Source: an uncultured Nostocoides sp. (GTDB lineage: Bacteria; Actinomycetota; Actinomycetes; Actinomycetales; Dermatophilaceae). Taken from it: a DNA stretch of 7,364 nucleotides. The notes beneath the pieces were generated by a model that saw only the letters and a list, made by a program, of their open reading frames with translations, searched no databases and was not told the origin of the DNA. The position numbers were made by a program, and so were the translations under genes. Where the stretch lies: NCBI GenBank assembly GCA_936931335.1, contig CAKZIH010000027.1, positions 1-7,364 of the forward strand, in the 5' to 3' direction. Shown here one piece after another: positions 1-7,364 of this stretch (the stretch's first letter is position 1; every line of letters begins with the position of its first letter).

Positions 1-360
1 CGCGAAGTGGTGACCGAACAGGATCCGCCGATCCGTCGGCATGAAGTCCTTGCCGTTCTCGAACTCCTCGGCCGGCGTCATTCGCGCGTCATTCGGCTGC
101 AGGACGCGGTATTCGATCAGCCGCGCATAAAACCGGAAGGCGATGACATAGGTGCACAGCGCCGCCACGACGAACCAGATGGCGTTGACCCGCTCGCCGC
201 GGACGATGGCGATCATCACCCAGGCGAGCGCACCCAGCAGGCCGATGGCCGCGAAGATCGCCTTCTGCCGGCCGGTGATCACGTCGGGTTCCCGAACGCC
301 GACCGGGGGGCGGTCCTCGTCGGTGCGGGTGAACTGGACCTCGGACATGGCCGTGGACAT
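1..360 (-). CDS. cstA: CstA-family carbon starvation / peptide-pyruvate transporter, N-terminal part (cut by window edge)
   Basis: The first 120 codons read leftwards and stay open to base 1, so the C-terminal majority is outside the window (family members are usually about 700 residues or more). CstA proteins are multi-pass inner-membrane carriers linked to peptide or pyruvate uptake under carbon limitation. Visible here are a polar N-terminus, a first membrane segment at about residues 34-53, a second at about 60-76, and the hallmark stretch at about 80-120: a ND pair, a MTPAEEFENGKDFMPT segment and the LFGHHFA motif that comes just before the conserved glycine-rich core. The start is the ATG at 360-358, preceded by AAAGGAG (minus strand, 367-373) with a 6-base spacer; a second in-frame ATG four codons on lacks such a site. 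The gene is divergent from the aminotransferase gene. Family is near certain; substrate is not visible. Confidence 0.93.
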   Translation of the reverse strand, partial: MSTAMSEVQFTRTDEDRPPVGVREPDVITGRQKAIFAAIGLLGALAWVMIAIVRGERVNAIWFVVAALCTYVIAFRFYARLIEYRVLQPNDARMTPAEEFENGKDFMPTDRRILFGHHFA

Positions 361-615
361 GGCGGACTCCTTTGCGGGGCGGACACGGCGGGGCCGGACC
401 TCGACGGGACCGTACTCCCCCGCTGACCTGCGCCGCTGCCCCCGACGGCAGATCGCGACCGAGTTGTGATTTTGTGACGCACGGGACGCATGGGGCGTAT
501 GGGGTCCAGGCCCAGTCTGGTGAGCGCTAGGCCGGCGCCGGATGGACGGCATACGGAATGATGGGCAGTACCCAACTCGCAGGGCCGCATACGTGGGCCC
601 GGAAGGCACCTGATC
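361..615. promoter_or_regulatory. Divergent intergenic region between cstA and the aminotransferase gene
   Basis: This 255-base stretch has no credible gene and must hold the promoters for both divergent genes. I could not identify a convincing -35/-10 pair for either. It contains the cstA ribosome binding site (367-373) and a weaker GGAAGG (601-606) before the aminotransferase ATG. A direct repeat TTGTGA occurs at 464-469 and 472-477; TGTGA is the half-site of CRP/GlxR-type regulators, but there is no facing TCACA half, so this is only a weak candidate. A perfect palindrome CCGGCGCCGG lies at 532-541. Three copies of the pentamer CATAC/GTATG lie at 497-501, 550-554 and 588-592. Confidence 0.5.
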
Positions 616-2046
616 ATGACCGACACCTTGACCCCCGCCACACCCTCGGCCGGCACTCCGGCCAATGCGCCCGGCACCCGCCGGCAGCTGCCCGCCACGT
701 TCCGGCCGGTTCAGCCCGACACCGTGAAGCGCCTGCTCGCCGCCGAATGGGAGCGCTTCACCTCCTGGTCGACCGCCTCGGGTGAGCACAACGCCCGCGC
801 CAGCCAGACCCTGCCGCTCGGTGTGACCAGCTCCTTCCAGCACTGGGACCCCTACCCGATCTCCATCGCCTCCGCCCGCGGCGCCTGGCTCACCGATGTC
901 GACGGCACCCGCCTGCTCGATCTGTCGATGGGCTTCGGCGCGATGCTCGTCGGCCACCTCAACCCCACCGTGGTCGCCGCGGTCACCGAGGCCCTGCAGC
1001 AGACCGGCACCCTCTTCGTCACCCCCTCACCGCAGGCGACGGAGATGAGCGAGCGCTTCTGCCGCCGCTTCGGGATCGACATGATCCGCTTCACCAACTC
1101 CGGCACCGAGTCGCTCATGTATGCGGTGCGCGCCGCCCGCGCCTACACCGGTCGCAAGGCGATCGTGAAGATCGAGGGTGGCTACCACGGCGGGTATGAC
1201 GCCCTCCAGGTCTCGGTCAAGCCCGCCCTGGACGAGGCCGGCCCCGCCGAGGCCCCCACCCCGGCCACCCCGCAGGATGTGGAGGCCGGCACGGTCCACG
1301 TGGTCGCCTACAACGACCTGGACCAGCTGCGTACGGTCCTGTCCGCGCACCCCGACCAGATCGCCGGCATGGTCGTGGAGCCCGTCGTGGAGAACCTGTC
1401 CATCGTTCTGCCCGATGACGGCTACCTGCAGGGCGTGCGCGAACTGTGCGACGAGTTTGGCGTGGTGCTGATCTTCGATGAGGTCAAGACCGGCCTGACC
1501 GCCGGCTATGCCGGGGCCTCCCAGCGCCTGGGTGTGCAGCCGGACCTGATCACCCTGGCCAAGTCGATCGGTGGTGGCCTGCCGCTGGCCGCCTTCGGTG
1601 GCAAGCGCCAGGTCATGGAGGTCGTCGTCGACGGCCGGATGGCGCATTTTGGCACCTACAACGGCAACCCGTTGGTGATGGCCGCCGCCCGGGCGGTGGA
1701 TGAAATCTGCACCCAGGAGGCGCTGGATGGCGCCGAAGGGGTCAACAACCGGGCCCTGGACGCCATCGATGCGATCATCAACGAATACGAGCTGCCCGCA
1801 CATACCGTGGGGCTCGGGGTCAAGGGCTGCATCACCTGGTCGCCCACCCCGGTGCGCAACTACCGCGACTACAAGGCCACCGACTTCGGCGTCGCCGAGC
1901 TGTCCTGGCTGTGGGGTGTCAACCGCGGCATTCTCACCCCGCCCGGACTAGACGAGCAGTGGCTGGTCTCCCTTGCGCACACCGACGCGGACATGAACAC
2001 GCTCGTCGACGACTTCGCTCAGCTGGCTCGCGCACTTCGTGCCTGA
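616..2046 (+). CDS. Class III PLP-dependent aminotransferase, glutamate-1-semialdehyde 2,1-aminomutase-like
   Basis: A 476-residue fold-type I PLP enzyme of the class III aminotransferase family. Seen: NSGTES at 161-166 (cofactor phosphate contact), EGGYHGGYD at 187-195 (Y190 and H191 stack near the PLP ring), FDEVKTG at 287-293 with D288 for the pyridine nitrogen, LAKSIGGGLP at 314-323 with K316 as the Schiff-base lysine, and HFGTYNGNP at 344-352. The order and the SIGGGLPLAAFGGK segment resemble HemL, which forms 5-aminolevulinate for tetrapyrroles. It is longer than typical HemL (about 430), with a roughly 60-residue N-terminal extension and a Pro/Ala-rich insert at about 205-222, and has DEVKTG where HemL has DEVMTG. 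It may therefore be an aminotransferase of unknown substrate rather than true HemL. The ATG follows GGAAGG with a 9-base gap. The next gene starts 39 bases after the stop, on the same strand, suggesting an operon. Confidence 0.88.
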   Translation: MTDTLTPATPSAGTPANAPGTRRQLPATFRPVQPDTVKRLLAAEWERFTSWSTASGEHNARASQTLPLGVTSSFQHWDPYPISIASARGAWLTDVDGTRLLDLSMGFGAMLVGHLNPTVVAAVTEALQQTGTLFVTPSPQATEMSERFCRRFGIDMIRFTNSGTESLMYAVRAARAYTGRKAIVKIEGGYHGGYDALQVSVKPALDEAGPAEAPTPATPQDVEAGTVHVVAYNDLDQLRTVLSAHPDQIAGMVVEPVVENLSIVLPDDGYLQGVRELCDEFGVVLIFDEVKTGLTAGYAGASQRLGVQPDLITLAKSIGGGLPLAAFGGKRQVMEVVVDGRMAHFGTYNGNPLVMAAARAVDEICTQEALDGAEGVNNRALDAIDAIINEYELPAHTVGLGVKGCITWSPTPVRNYRDYKATDFGVAELSWLWGVNRGILTPPGLDEQWLVSLAHTDADMNTLVDDFAQLARALRA

Positions 2047-2085
2047 GCCAGATCAACGCTGCACGTCACTCACTCAGGAGATTCC

Positions 2086-2568
2086 ATGGCCAAGTCCGAC
2101 CGCGACATCGTCGCCGAGATCATGCGGGATACCCGCATCGCCGTCCTCACGTATGTGGATCCCACCGGTCGGCTGGTGTCCGCGCCGATGGGTACTCAGG
2201 ACTTCGAGGACCCGTCCACCGTGTGGTTCATCACCGAGATCGACACCGACAAGGTGCGGGCCATCGAAGCCCACCCCCAGGTCAACGTCGCCTATGCCAG
2301 CGACAAGGGCTGGGTCTCCCTGTCCGGGACAGCGCGCCTCAACCGCGACGAGGCCAAGCTCAAGGAGCTGTGGGATCCCTCGGTGAGCGCCTTCATGAAG
2401 GGCGATGCGGAAAGCCCCCAGAATGCGCTGCTGGAGATAAATGGTGACAGCGCCCAGTACTGGGAGTCCCCGGGCAAGGCCGCCTTGGTGGTCCAGATGG
2501 CCAAGGGTCTGCTCAGCAAGGATGACTCCGCGGCCGACGAAGGGGACGCCCCGGTCGTCCACCTCTGA
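2086..2568 (+). CDS. Pyridoxamine 5'-phosphate oxidase-fold general stress protein (YdaG / GSP26 type)
   Basis: A 160-residue cytoplasmic protein of the split-barrel flavin-binding superfamily. Seen: an N-terminal helix followed by the first barrel strand (about 18-24, IAVLTYV), substitution-tolerant strands at about 45-51 and 66-71, the WVSLSGTARLNRD segment at 76-88, then KLKELWDPSVSAFM at 91-104 and AQYWESP at 123-129. The last three segments in this order are typical of the general stress protein 26 subgroup rather than of true PdxH. Members bind FMN or a related cofactor; the reaction is usually unknown, so no catalytic role is claimed. The tail from about 145 is acidic and probably disordered. 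The start is well supported by AGGAG at 2076-2080 with a 5-base spacer. It lies downstream of the PLP enzyme gene and ends just before a strong terminator, so it is probably the last gene of that operon. Confidence 0.88.
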   Translation: MAKSDRDIVAEIMRDTRIAVLTYVDPTGRLVSAPMGTQDFEDPSTVWFITEIDTDKVRAIEAHPQVNVAYASDKGWVSLSGTARLNRDEAKLKELWDPSVSAFMKGDAESPQNALLEINGDSAQYWESPGKAALVVQMAKGLLSKDDSAADEGDAPVVHL

Positions 2569-2576
2569 CGCCATAC

Positions 2577-2617
2577 ACAACGAACCGCCCCGGAGATTCT
2601 CCGGGGCGGTTCGTTGT
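2577..2617. terminator. Strong bidirectional terminator between convergent genes
   Basis: A perfect inverted repeat of 20 bases per arm (2577-2596 and 2598-2617) can fold into a stem of about 19 base pairs with a 3-base ATT loop, GC-rich near the top. It begins 9 bases after the stress-protein stop codon and lies about 43 bases beyond the katG stop on the other strand. No long T-tract follows on either strand, which is common for actinobacterial terminators. It should end both converging transcripts. Confidence 0.88.
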
Positions 2618-2631
2618 CTGTCCGGCCGGCC

Positions 2632-2659
2632 GAGGTATGCCGCGGCCGGACCGCATACC

Positions 2660-2661
<2 letters not shown>
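2632..2661 (-). repeat. Inverted repeat overlapping the katG stop codon
   Basis: GAGGTATGC (2632-2640) and GCATACCTC (2653-2661) are perfect 9-base complementary arms around a 12-base GC-rich loop. The right arm covers two bases of the katG TGA stop codon (2662-2660, read leftwards). In the katG mRNA this would be a first 3' stem-loop, followed about 15 bases later by the main terminator. It could aid termination, protect the 3' end, or be a protein-binding palindrome. The function is inferred; the symmetry is directly visible. Confidence 0.6.
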
Positions 2662-4909
<2,248 letters not shown>

Positions 4910-4911
4910 CG

Positions 4912-4922
4912 TCCTCTCCTCT
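4912..4922 (-). promoter_or_regulatory. Polypurine ribosome binding site of katG
   Basis: Read on the minus strand this is AGAGGAGAGGA followed by CG and the katG ATG. It contains the full AGGAG core with 6 bases to the start, and decides the start codon. In mycobacteria a polypurine stretch at this place is reported to stabilise the processed katG mRNA; a similar role here is an inference from position and composition. Confidence 0.8.
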
Positions 4923-4937
4923 GGTTGGTTTGGTTGG
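4923..4937 (+). other. Two-tetrad G-quadruplex-type motif in the katG leader
   Basis: GGTTGGTTTGGTTGG on the plus strand has four GG pairs with TT, TTT and TT loops. It differs at one base from the well-studied thrombin-binding aptamer GGTTGGTGTGGTTGG, which folds as a chair-type two-tetrad quadruplex. It lies on the template strand for katG, directly before the ribosome binding site, so the mRNA carries the C-rich complement. Folding in the cell is not shown by the sequence. Confidence 0.6.
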
Positions 4938-4941
4938 TGTC

Positions 4942-4979
4942 CGGTATGTCGCTGGTCGGTATGTCGCTGGCGGTATGTG
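4942..4979. repeat. Short tandem repeat between furA and katG
   Basis: On the plus strand, CGGTATGTCGCTGG occurs at 4942-4955 and again at 4957-4970, followed by a partial third copy CGGTATG at 4971-4977. The spacing is 15 then 14 bases. The array fills about half of the 82-base furA-katG gap. As katG leader mRNA it is rich in A and C and would be largely unstructured. It may be a repeated binding site or a simple slippage product. Confidence 0.85.
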
Positions 4980-4991
4980 GTGGGGCCGCAC

Positions 4992-5429
4992 TCAGCCCGG
5001 CGCCGGGCGGCGACAGTCGGCGCAGGTGCCCCAATAGATGACCTCGGCTTCGTCGACGGCGAAGTCGCCGGCGCCGACGGGGTCGAGGCAGGGGGCGGCG
5101 CCGGCGGCGCAGTCGATATCGGCCACGCTGCGGCAGGTGCGGCAGATGAGGTGGTGGTGGTTGTCGCCGACCCGGTGTTCATAACGGGCCGGCGAGCCGG
5201 CGGGCTGGATGCGGCGGACCAGGCCGGTGTCCACCAGGGCAGCGAGGGCGTCATAGACCCCTTGCTTGGAAACCGAACCGAGCTGGGCCCGGACCGCCGC
5301 GGCGATCTCATCGGCGGTGCCGTGCGGGTGGTCCACCGCGGCCTGTAGCACGGCGACCCGCTGCGCGGTCACCTGCAACCCGCGTTCGCGCAGGGACTGC
5401 GTCAGCGGGGAGGGGGCTGTGGGGGGCAT
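4992..5429 (-). CDS. furA: Fur-family peroxide/iron-responsive repressor FurA
   Basis: A 145-residue cytoplasmic DNA-binding metalloregulator. Seen: an N-terminal winged helix with ERGLQVTAQRVAVLQ at about 15-29 and the recognition helix region SKQGVYDALAALVDTGLVRR at 54-73, a linker, then the metal-binding dimerisation domain with HHHLICRTC at 91-99 and two CxxC pairs, C96/C99 and C136/C139, which form the structural zinc site in this family. Its place directly upstream of katG, same strand, 82 bases apart, identifies it as the FurA/CatR type that represses its own promoter and katG until oxidised. The start is taken as ATG 5429; an upstream in-frame TTG at 5465 lies inside the likely -35 box and would add 12 residues unlike the family. 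There is either no leader or a weak AGGA 8 bases ahead, so translation may be leaderless. Confidence 0.95.
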   Translation of the reverse strand: MPPTAPSPLTQSLRERGLQVTAQRVAVLQAAVDHPHGTADEIAAAVRAQLGSVSKQGVYDALAALVDTGLVRRIQPAGSPARYEHRVGDNHHHLICRTCRSVADIDCAAGAAPCLDPVGAGDFAVDEAEVIYWGTCADCRRPAPG

Positions 5430-5436
5430 ACCATCG

Positions 5437-5465
5437 ATCCTGTCGGCAATTCTGGACCGAGTCAA
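5437..5465 (-). promoter_or_regulatory. Probable furA(-katG) promoter
   Basis: On the minus strand TTGACT (5465-5460) is followed after 17 bases by CAGGAT (5442-5437), a good match to a housekeeping sigma -35/-10 pair at optimal spacing. The furA ATG begins 8 bases after the -10 hexamer, where transcription would be expected to start, so the mRNA is probably leaderless, as reported for mycobacterial furA. A FurA operator would be expected to overlap this promoter, but I could not define a clear palindrome within it. A short inverted repeat GTCTC/GAGAC (5472-5486) lies just upstream. Confidence 0.7.
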
Positions 5466-5495
5466 GAGTTCGTCTCAGCCGGAGACACAACTGGA

Positions 5496-5555
5496 CGCGG
5501 CCCCGGGGCGTCACTCACCCCATACCGAGAGTGAATGGCGCCGGCCGGGGCCGCG
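5496..5555 (-). terminator. Long imperfect hairpin after the NHL-repeat gene
   Basis: An 11-base outer stem (5496-5506 with 5545-5555, CGCGGCCCCGG against CCGGGGCCGCG) encloses a 4-base-pair segment (5507-5510 with 5539-5542) and a 6-base-pair segment (5511-5516 with 5529-5534), separated by small one-sided bulges, with a 12-base loop. It lies 27 bases beyond the stop of the NHL gene and upstream of the furA promoter, on the same transcribed strand. It probably ends NHL-gene transcription. No T-tract follows, so the terminator assignment is an inference. Confidence 0.55.
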
Positions 5556-5582
5556 CGAACTGCCGTGAGATCGAGCTTGGGA

Positions 5583-7364
5583 CTACCAGCCCAGCTTGAC
5601 GACCCGGTTGCCCCAGGTGTCGGAGAGGTACAGGGTGTTGGCGTCGGTGAAGACCACCTGGAAGGGGCCGCCGAACTCGCTGGTGCCGGCCGAGGCGCCG
5701 GTGACCTCATAGCTGTAGGCGCCGGTGGCGGACATCCGCACCAGGCGCTTATTGCCGGTGTCGGCGACCCAGATCGCGCCGTCGGGGGCGACCGTGACAC
5801 CCCAGGGGACGTTGAAGCCCTTGGGCGCGCCGGTGGCGGTGGCAAAGGCCTGCCATGTGCCGCCGCGATAGACCTGCACCCGGCTGTTGCGGGTGTCGGC
5901 GACCCAAACGCTGCCGTCGGCGGCGATGTCGATTCCGGTGGGCATCTGGAACTGCCCAGCGCCGGTGCCCACGCCATTGCCGATGGTGCGCTTCCAGGTG
6001 CCATTGCCCTTGGCGTCGATGGCGAACTGCTTGACCCGACCATTGCCGGTGTCCACCACCCACAGGGTGCCGTCGGGCGCGAAGGTCAGGCCTTGGGGGA
6101 AGGTCATCTCGGTGCCATTGGCGACGCTGCCGCGCTTGCCCCACTTGGTCAGCCAGCGGTGTCCATTGGTTGCATTGTCGAAGACGGTGATCTCGTGCGA
6201 CTCGCGGTTGGCGACGAAAACCCGGTTGGTGCCGGGCTGGACCGCCACGCCCCACTGGAAGTTCAGCGAGCCGGGGTCATTGCGGGTGCCGCGTGCACCC
6301 CAGGCCATCGGGCTGCTGCCGTCGAGGTTGGTGCGCACGATGCGCTGGTTCCACCAGTCGCCGACGAAGACATGGCCGAGGGTGTCGGAGGCCAGGCCGC
6401 GCGGGCTGTTGGCGCCGGTCTTGGGGGCGGCGTGGCCGAAGAGCCGGCGGGTCTGGGTGGCCCCGGTCGCGGTGTAGGAGAACTCCTTAAGCGAGTAGTC
6501 CCATTCGTCGGTGACCACGAGCTTGCCGTCCGGGGTCACCTCCAGCCCGCGCGGGTCGGTGAAGGTGCTCGCCGTGGGCGAACCGATGCTGTAGGCGTGG
6601 CGGTAGGTGCCGGTGGCGGTGCGCCTCCAGGCCTGGACTCGGCGGTTGCCGTCGTCGGTGACGAAGATGATGGCGCCATTGCGGGTCGCGGTGATGCCGC
6701 GCGGGTCGCCCTGGAACTGCCCGGGGCCGCTGCCGATGCCCTCGCCGAACTCGCTCTTGTACTTGCCGGTCTTGTCGAAGATGACGATCTTGCGGTCGCG
6801 GGCGTTGACCACATAGACGTCACCCGAGGTCTTGTCGACCTCGATCATCCGCGGCTGGTTGAAGCCGGTCGCGAAGATGGTGGCGTCCCCGCCGGTCTTG
6901 GTGAAGCGCTGCACCCGGTCGCCGTCGATGGTGTAGACCATCTCGCCGGCCACGCCCGTGGAGGTCAGGCCGGGGCCGGTGGCCACGCCATACACCATGG
7001 TGAACTGGCCGGCCCCGCTGCCCTTTGTGCCCCAGCCGCCGGTACGAGCCAAGTCGGCGTTGTAGGTGACGATCCGGTTGTTGGGGGTGTCGGCGACATA
7101 GACGGTGCCGGACTTGCCGACCGCCAGGGCCCGCGCCGCGGCGAGTTCGTCGGTGCCGGCGCCGCCGCCCTTGGGGGTGGTCTTGTCGATCGTGCCGGTG
7201 GCGCGGTTGACCCGCTCAATCCGGTAGAGCCCGGGGTCGACGACGTAATAGGAACTCGAGGTGGTGGTGATGTCCACCGGGTACATATCGGCGAATGCCG
7301 CGCCGATGACCTGCGGATCCTTAACGGTCGGGCCCGCCGCGGCCTGGGCGGCGCCGACGGCCGC
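5583..7364 (-). CDS. Probably secreted NHL-repeat beta-propeller protein, 5' end beyond window
   Basis: The frame is open to the last base, giving 593 visible codons. An internal ATG at 7286 has no ribosome binding site and lies inside the open frame, so it is not taken as the start. The first visible residues are Ala-rich (AAVGAAQAAAG), like the end of a signal peptide, which suggests export. The rest is a series of NHL-type blades, each with a strand such as VYVADTPNNRIV or IWVADTGNKRLV. I count twelve, centred at about visible residues 39, 88, 143, 183, 233, 282, 332, 382, 434, 486, 531 and 578, roughly 40-55 apart. Glycine turns of the form GxGxGQF recur (before residues 121, 217 and 472). 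The protein ends right after the last blade, with no anchor or sorting motif. NHL propellers bind proteins, glycans or nucleic acid, and some are enzymes; ligand unknown. It lies upstream of furA on the same strand but a hairpin separates them. Confidence 0.9.
   Translation of the reverse strand, partial: AAVGAAQAAAGPTVKDPQVIGAAFADMYPVDITTTSSSYYVVDPGLYRIERVNRATGTIDKTTPKGGGAGTDELAAARALAVGKSGTVYVADTPNNRIVTYNADLARTGGWGTKGSGAGQFTMVYGVATGPGLTSTGVAGEMVYTIDGDRVQRFTKTGGDATIFATGFNQPRMIEVDKTSGDVYVVNARDRKIVIFDKTGKYKSEFGEGIGSGPGQFQGDPRGITATRNGAIIFVTDDGNRRVQAWRRTATGTYRHAYSIGSPTASTFTDPRGLEVTPDGKLVVTDEWDYSLKEFSYTATGATQTRRLFGHAAPKTGANSPRGLASDTLGHVFVGDWWNQRIVRTNLDGSSPMAWGARGTRNDPGSLNFQWGVAVQPGTNRVFVANRESHEITVFDNATNGHRWLTKWGKRGSVANGTEMTFPQGLTFAPDGTLWVVDTGNGRVKQFAIDAKGNGTWKRTIGNGVGTGAGQFQMPTGIDIAADGSVWVADTRNSRVQVYRGGTWQAFATATGAPKGFNVPWGVTVAPDGAIWVADTGNKRLVRMSATGAYSYEVTGASAGTSEFGGPFQVVFTDANTLYLSDTWGNRVVKLGW

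Noticed and set aside
7..426. A 139-residue plus-strand open frame at the left edge
   Set aside because: It is the shadow of cstA, whose conserved LFGHHFA motif and ribosome binding site are on the minus strand.
1027..1803. A 258-residue open frame antisense to the aminotransferase gene
   Set aside because: Its His/Gln/Gly-rich sequence has no recognisable domain and fully overlaps a gene with all family motifs on the other strand.
4992..5465. A 157-residue FurA starting at a TTG
   Set aside because: The TTG is within the probable -35 box, has no ribosome binding site, and adds residues not typical of the family. ATG 5429 fits better.
5472..5486. GTCTC/GAGAC inverted repeat as the FurA operator
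   Set aside because: The arms are only 5 bases, GC-rich and upstream of the -35 box; known FurA sites overlap the promoter and are more AT-rich. It was kept only as a note.
5583..7286. The NHL protein as a complete 567-residue gene starting at ATG 7286
   Set aside because: The frame stays open to the window end, the ATG has no ribosome binding site, and the upstream codons look like the end of a signal peptide.

Overview
This 7.4 kb window comes from a high-GC actinobacterium (Actinomycetota). The evidence is strong G/C bias at third codon positions, a furA-katG gene pair of the actinobacterial type, a cstA transporter gene, and A/G-rich ribosome binding sites. The genus cannot be fixed from the sequence. 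All recognisable genes are ordinary chromosomal ones. There is no insertion sequence, phage gene, CRISPR array, tRNA or rRNA, and I see no convincing new multi-gene system.

Layout from left to right. (1) Positions 1-360, minus strand: the N-terminal 120 codons of a CstA-family transporter, cut by the window edge. (2) Positions 361-615: a divergent intergenic region. (3) Positions 616-2046 and 2086-2568, plus strand: a probable two-gene operon of a class III PLP-dependent aminotransferase (glutamate-1-semialdehyde aminomutase-like) and a pyridoxamine 5'-phosphate oxidase-fold general stress protein. (4) Positions 2569-2659: a convergent intergenic region with a strong bidirectional terminator and a second inverted repeat touching the katG stop codon. 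(5) Positions 2660-4909, minus strand: katG, bifunctional catalase-peroxidase, with all key residues present. (6) Positions 4910-4991: the katG leader, with a polypurine ribosome binding site, a 15-base G-quadruplex-type motif and 2.6 copies of a 14-15 base tandem repeat. (7) Positions 4992-5429, minus strand: furA, a Fur-family metalloregulator, behind a promoter placed so that the mRNA could be leaderless. (8) Positions 5430-5582: the furA promoter and a long imperfect hairpin. (9) Positions 5583-7364, minus strand: the C-terminal 593 codons of a probably secreted NHL-repeat beta-propeller protein, whose start lies beyond the window.

The best understood unit is furA-katG, the peroxide-defence operon, in which FurA represses itself and katG until oxidised. 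The aminotransferase/stress-protein pair converges on katG and is transcriptionally separate from it. The most unusual observations are in non-coding DNA: a marked concentration of the pentamer CATAC/GTATG in all four intergenic regions, and the tandem repeat plus G-quadruplex-type motif between furA and katG.
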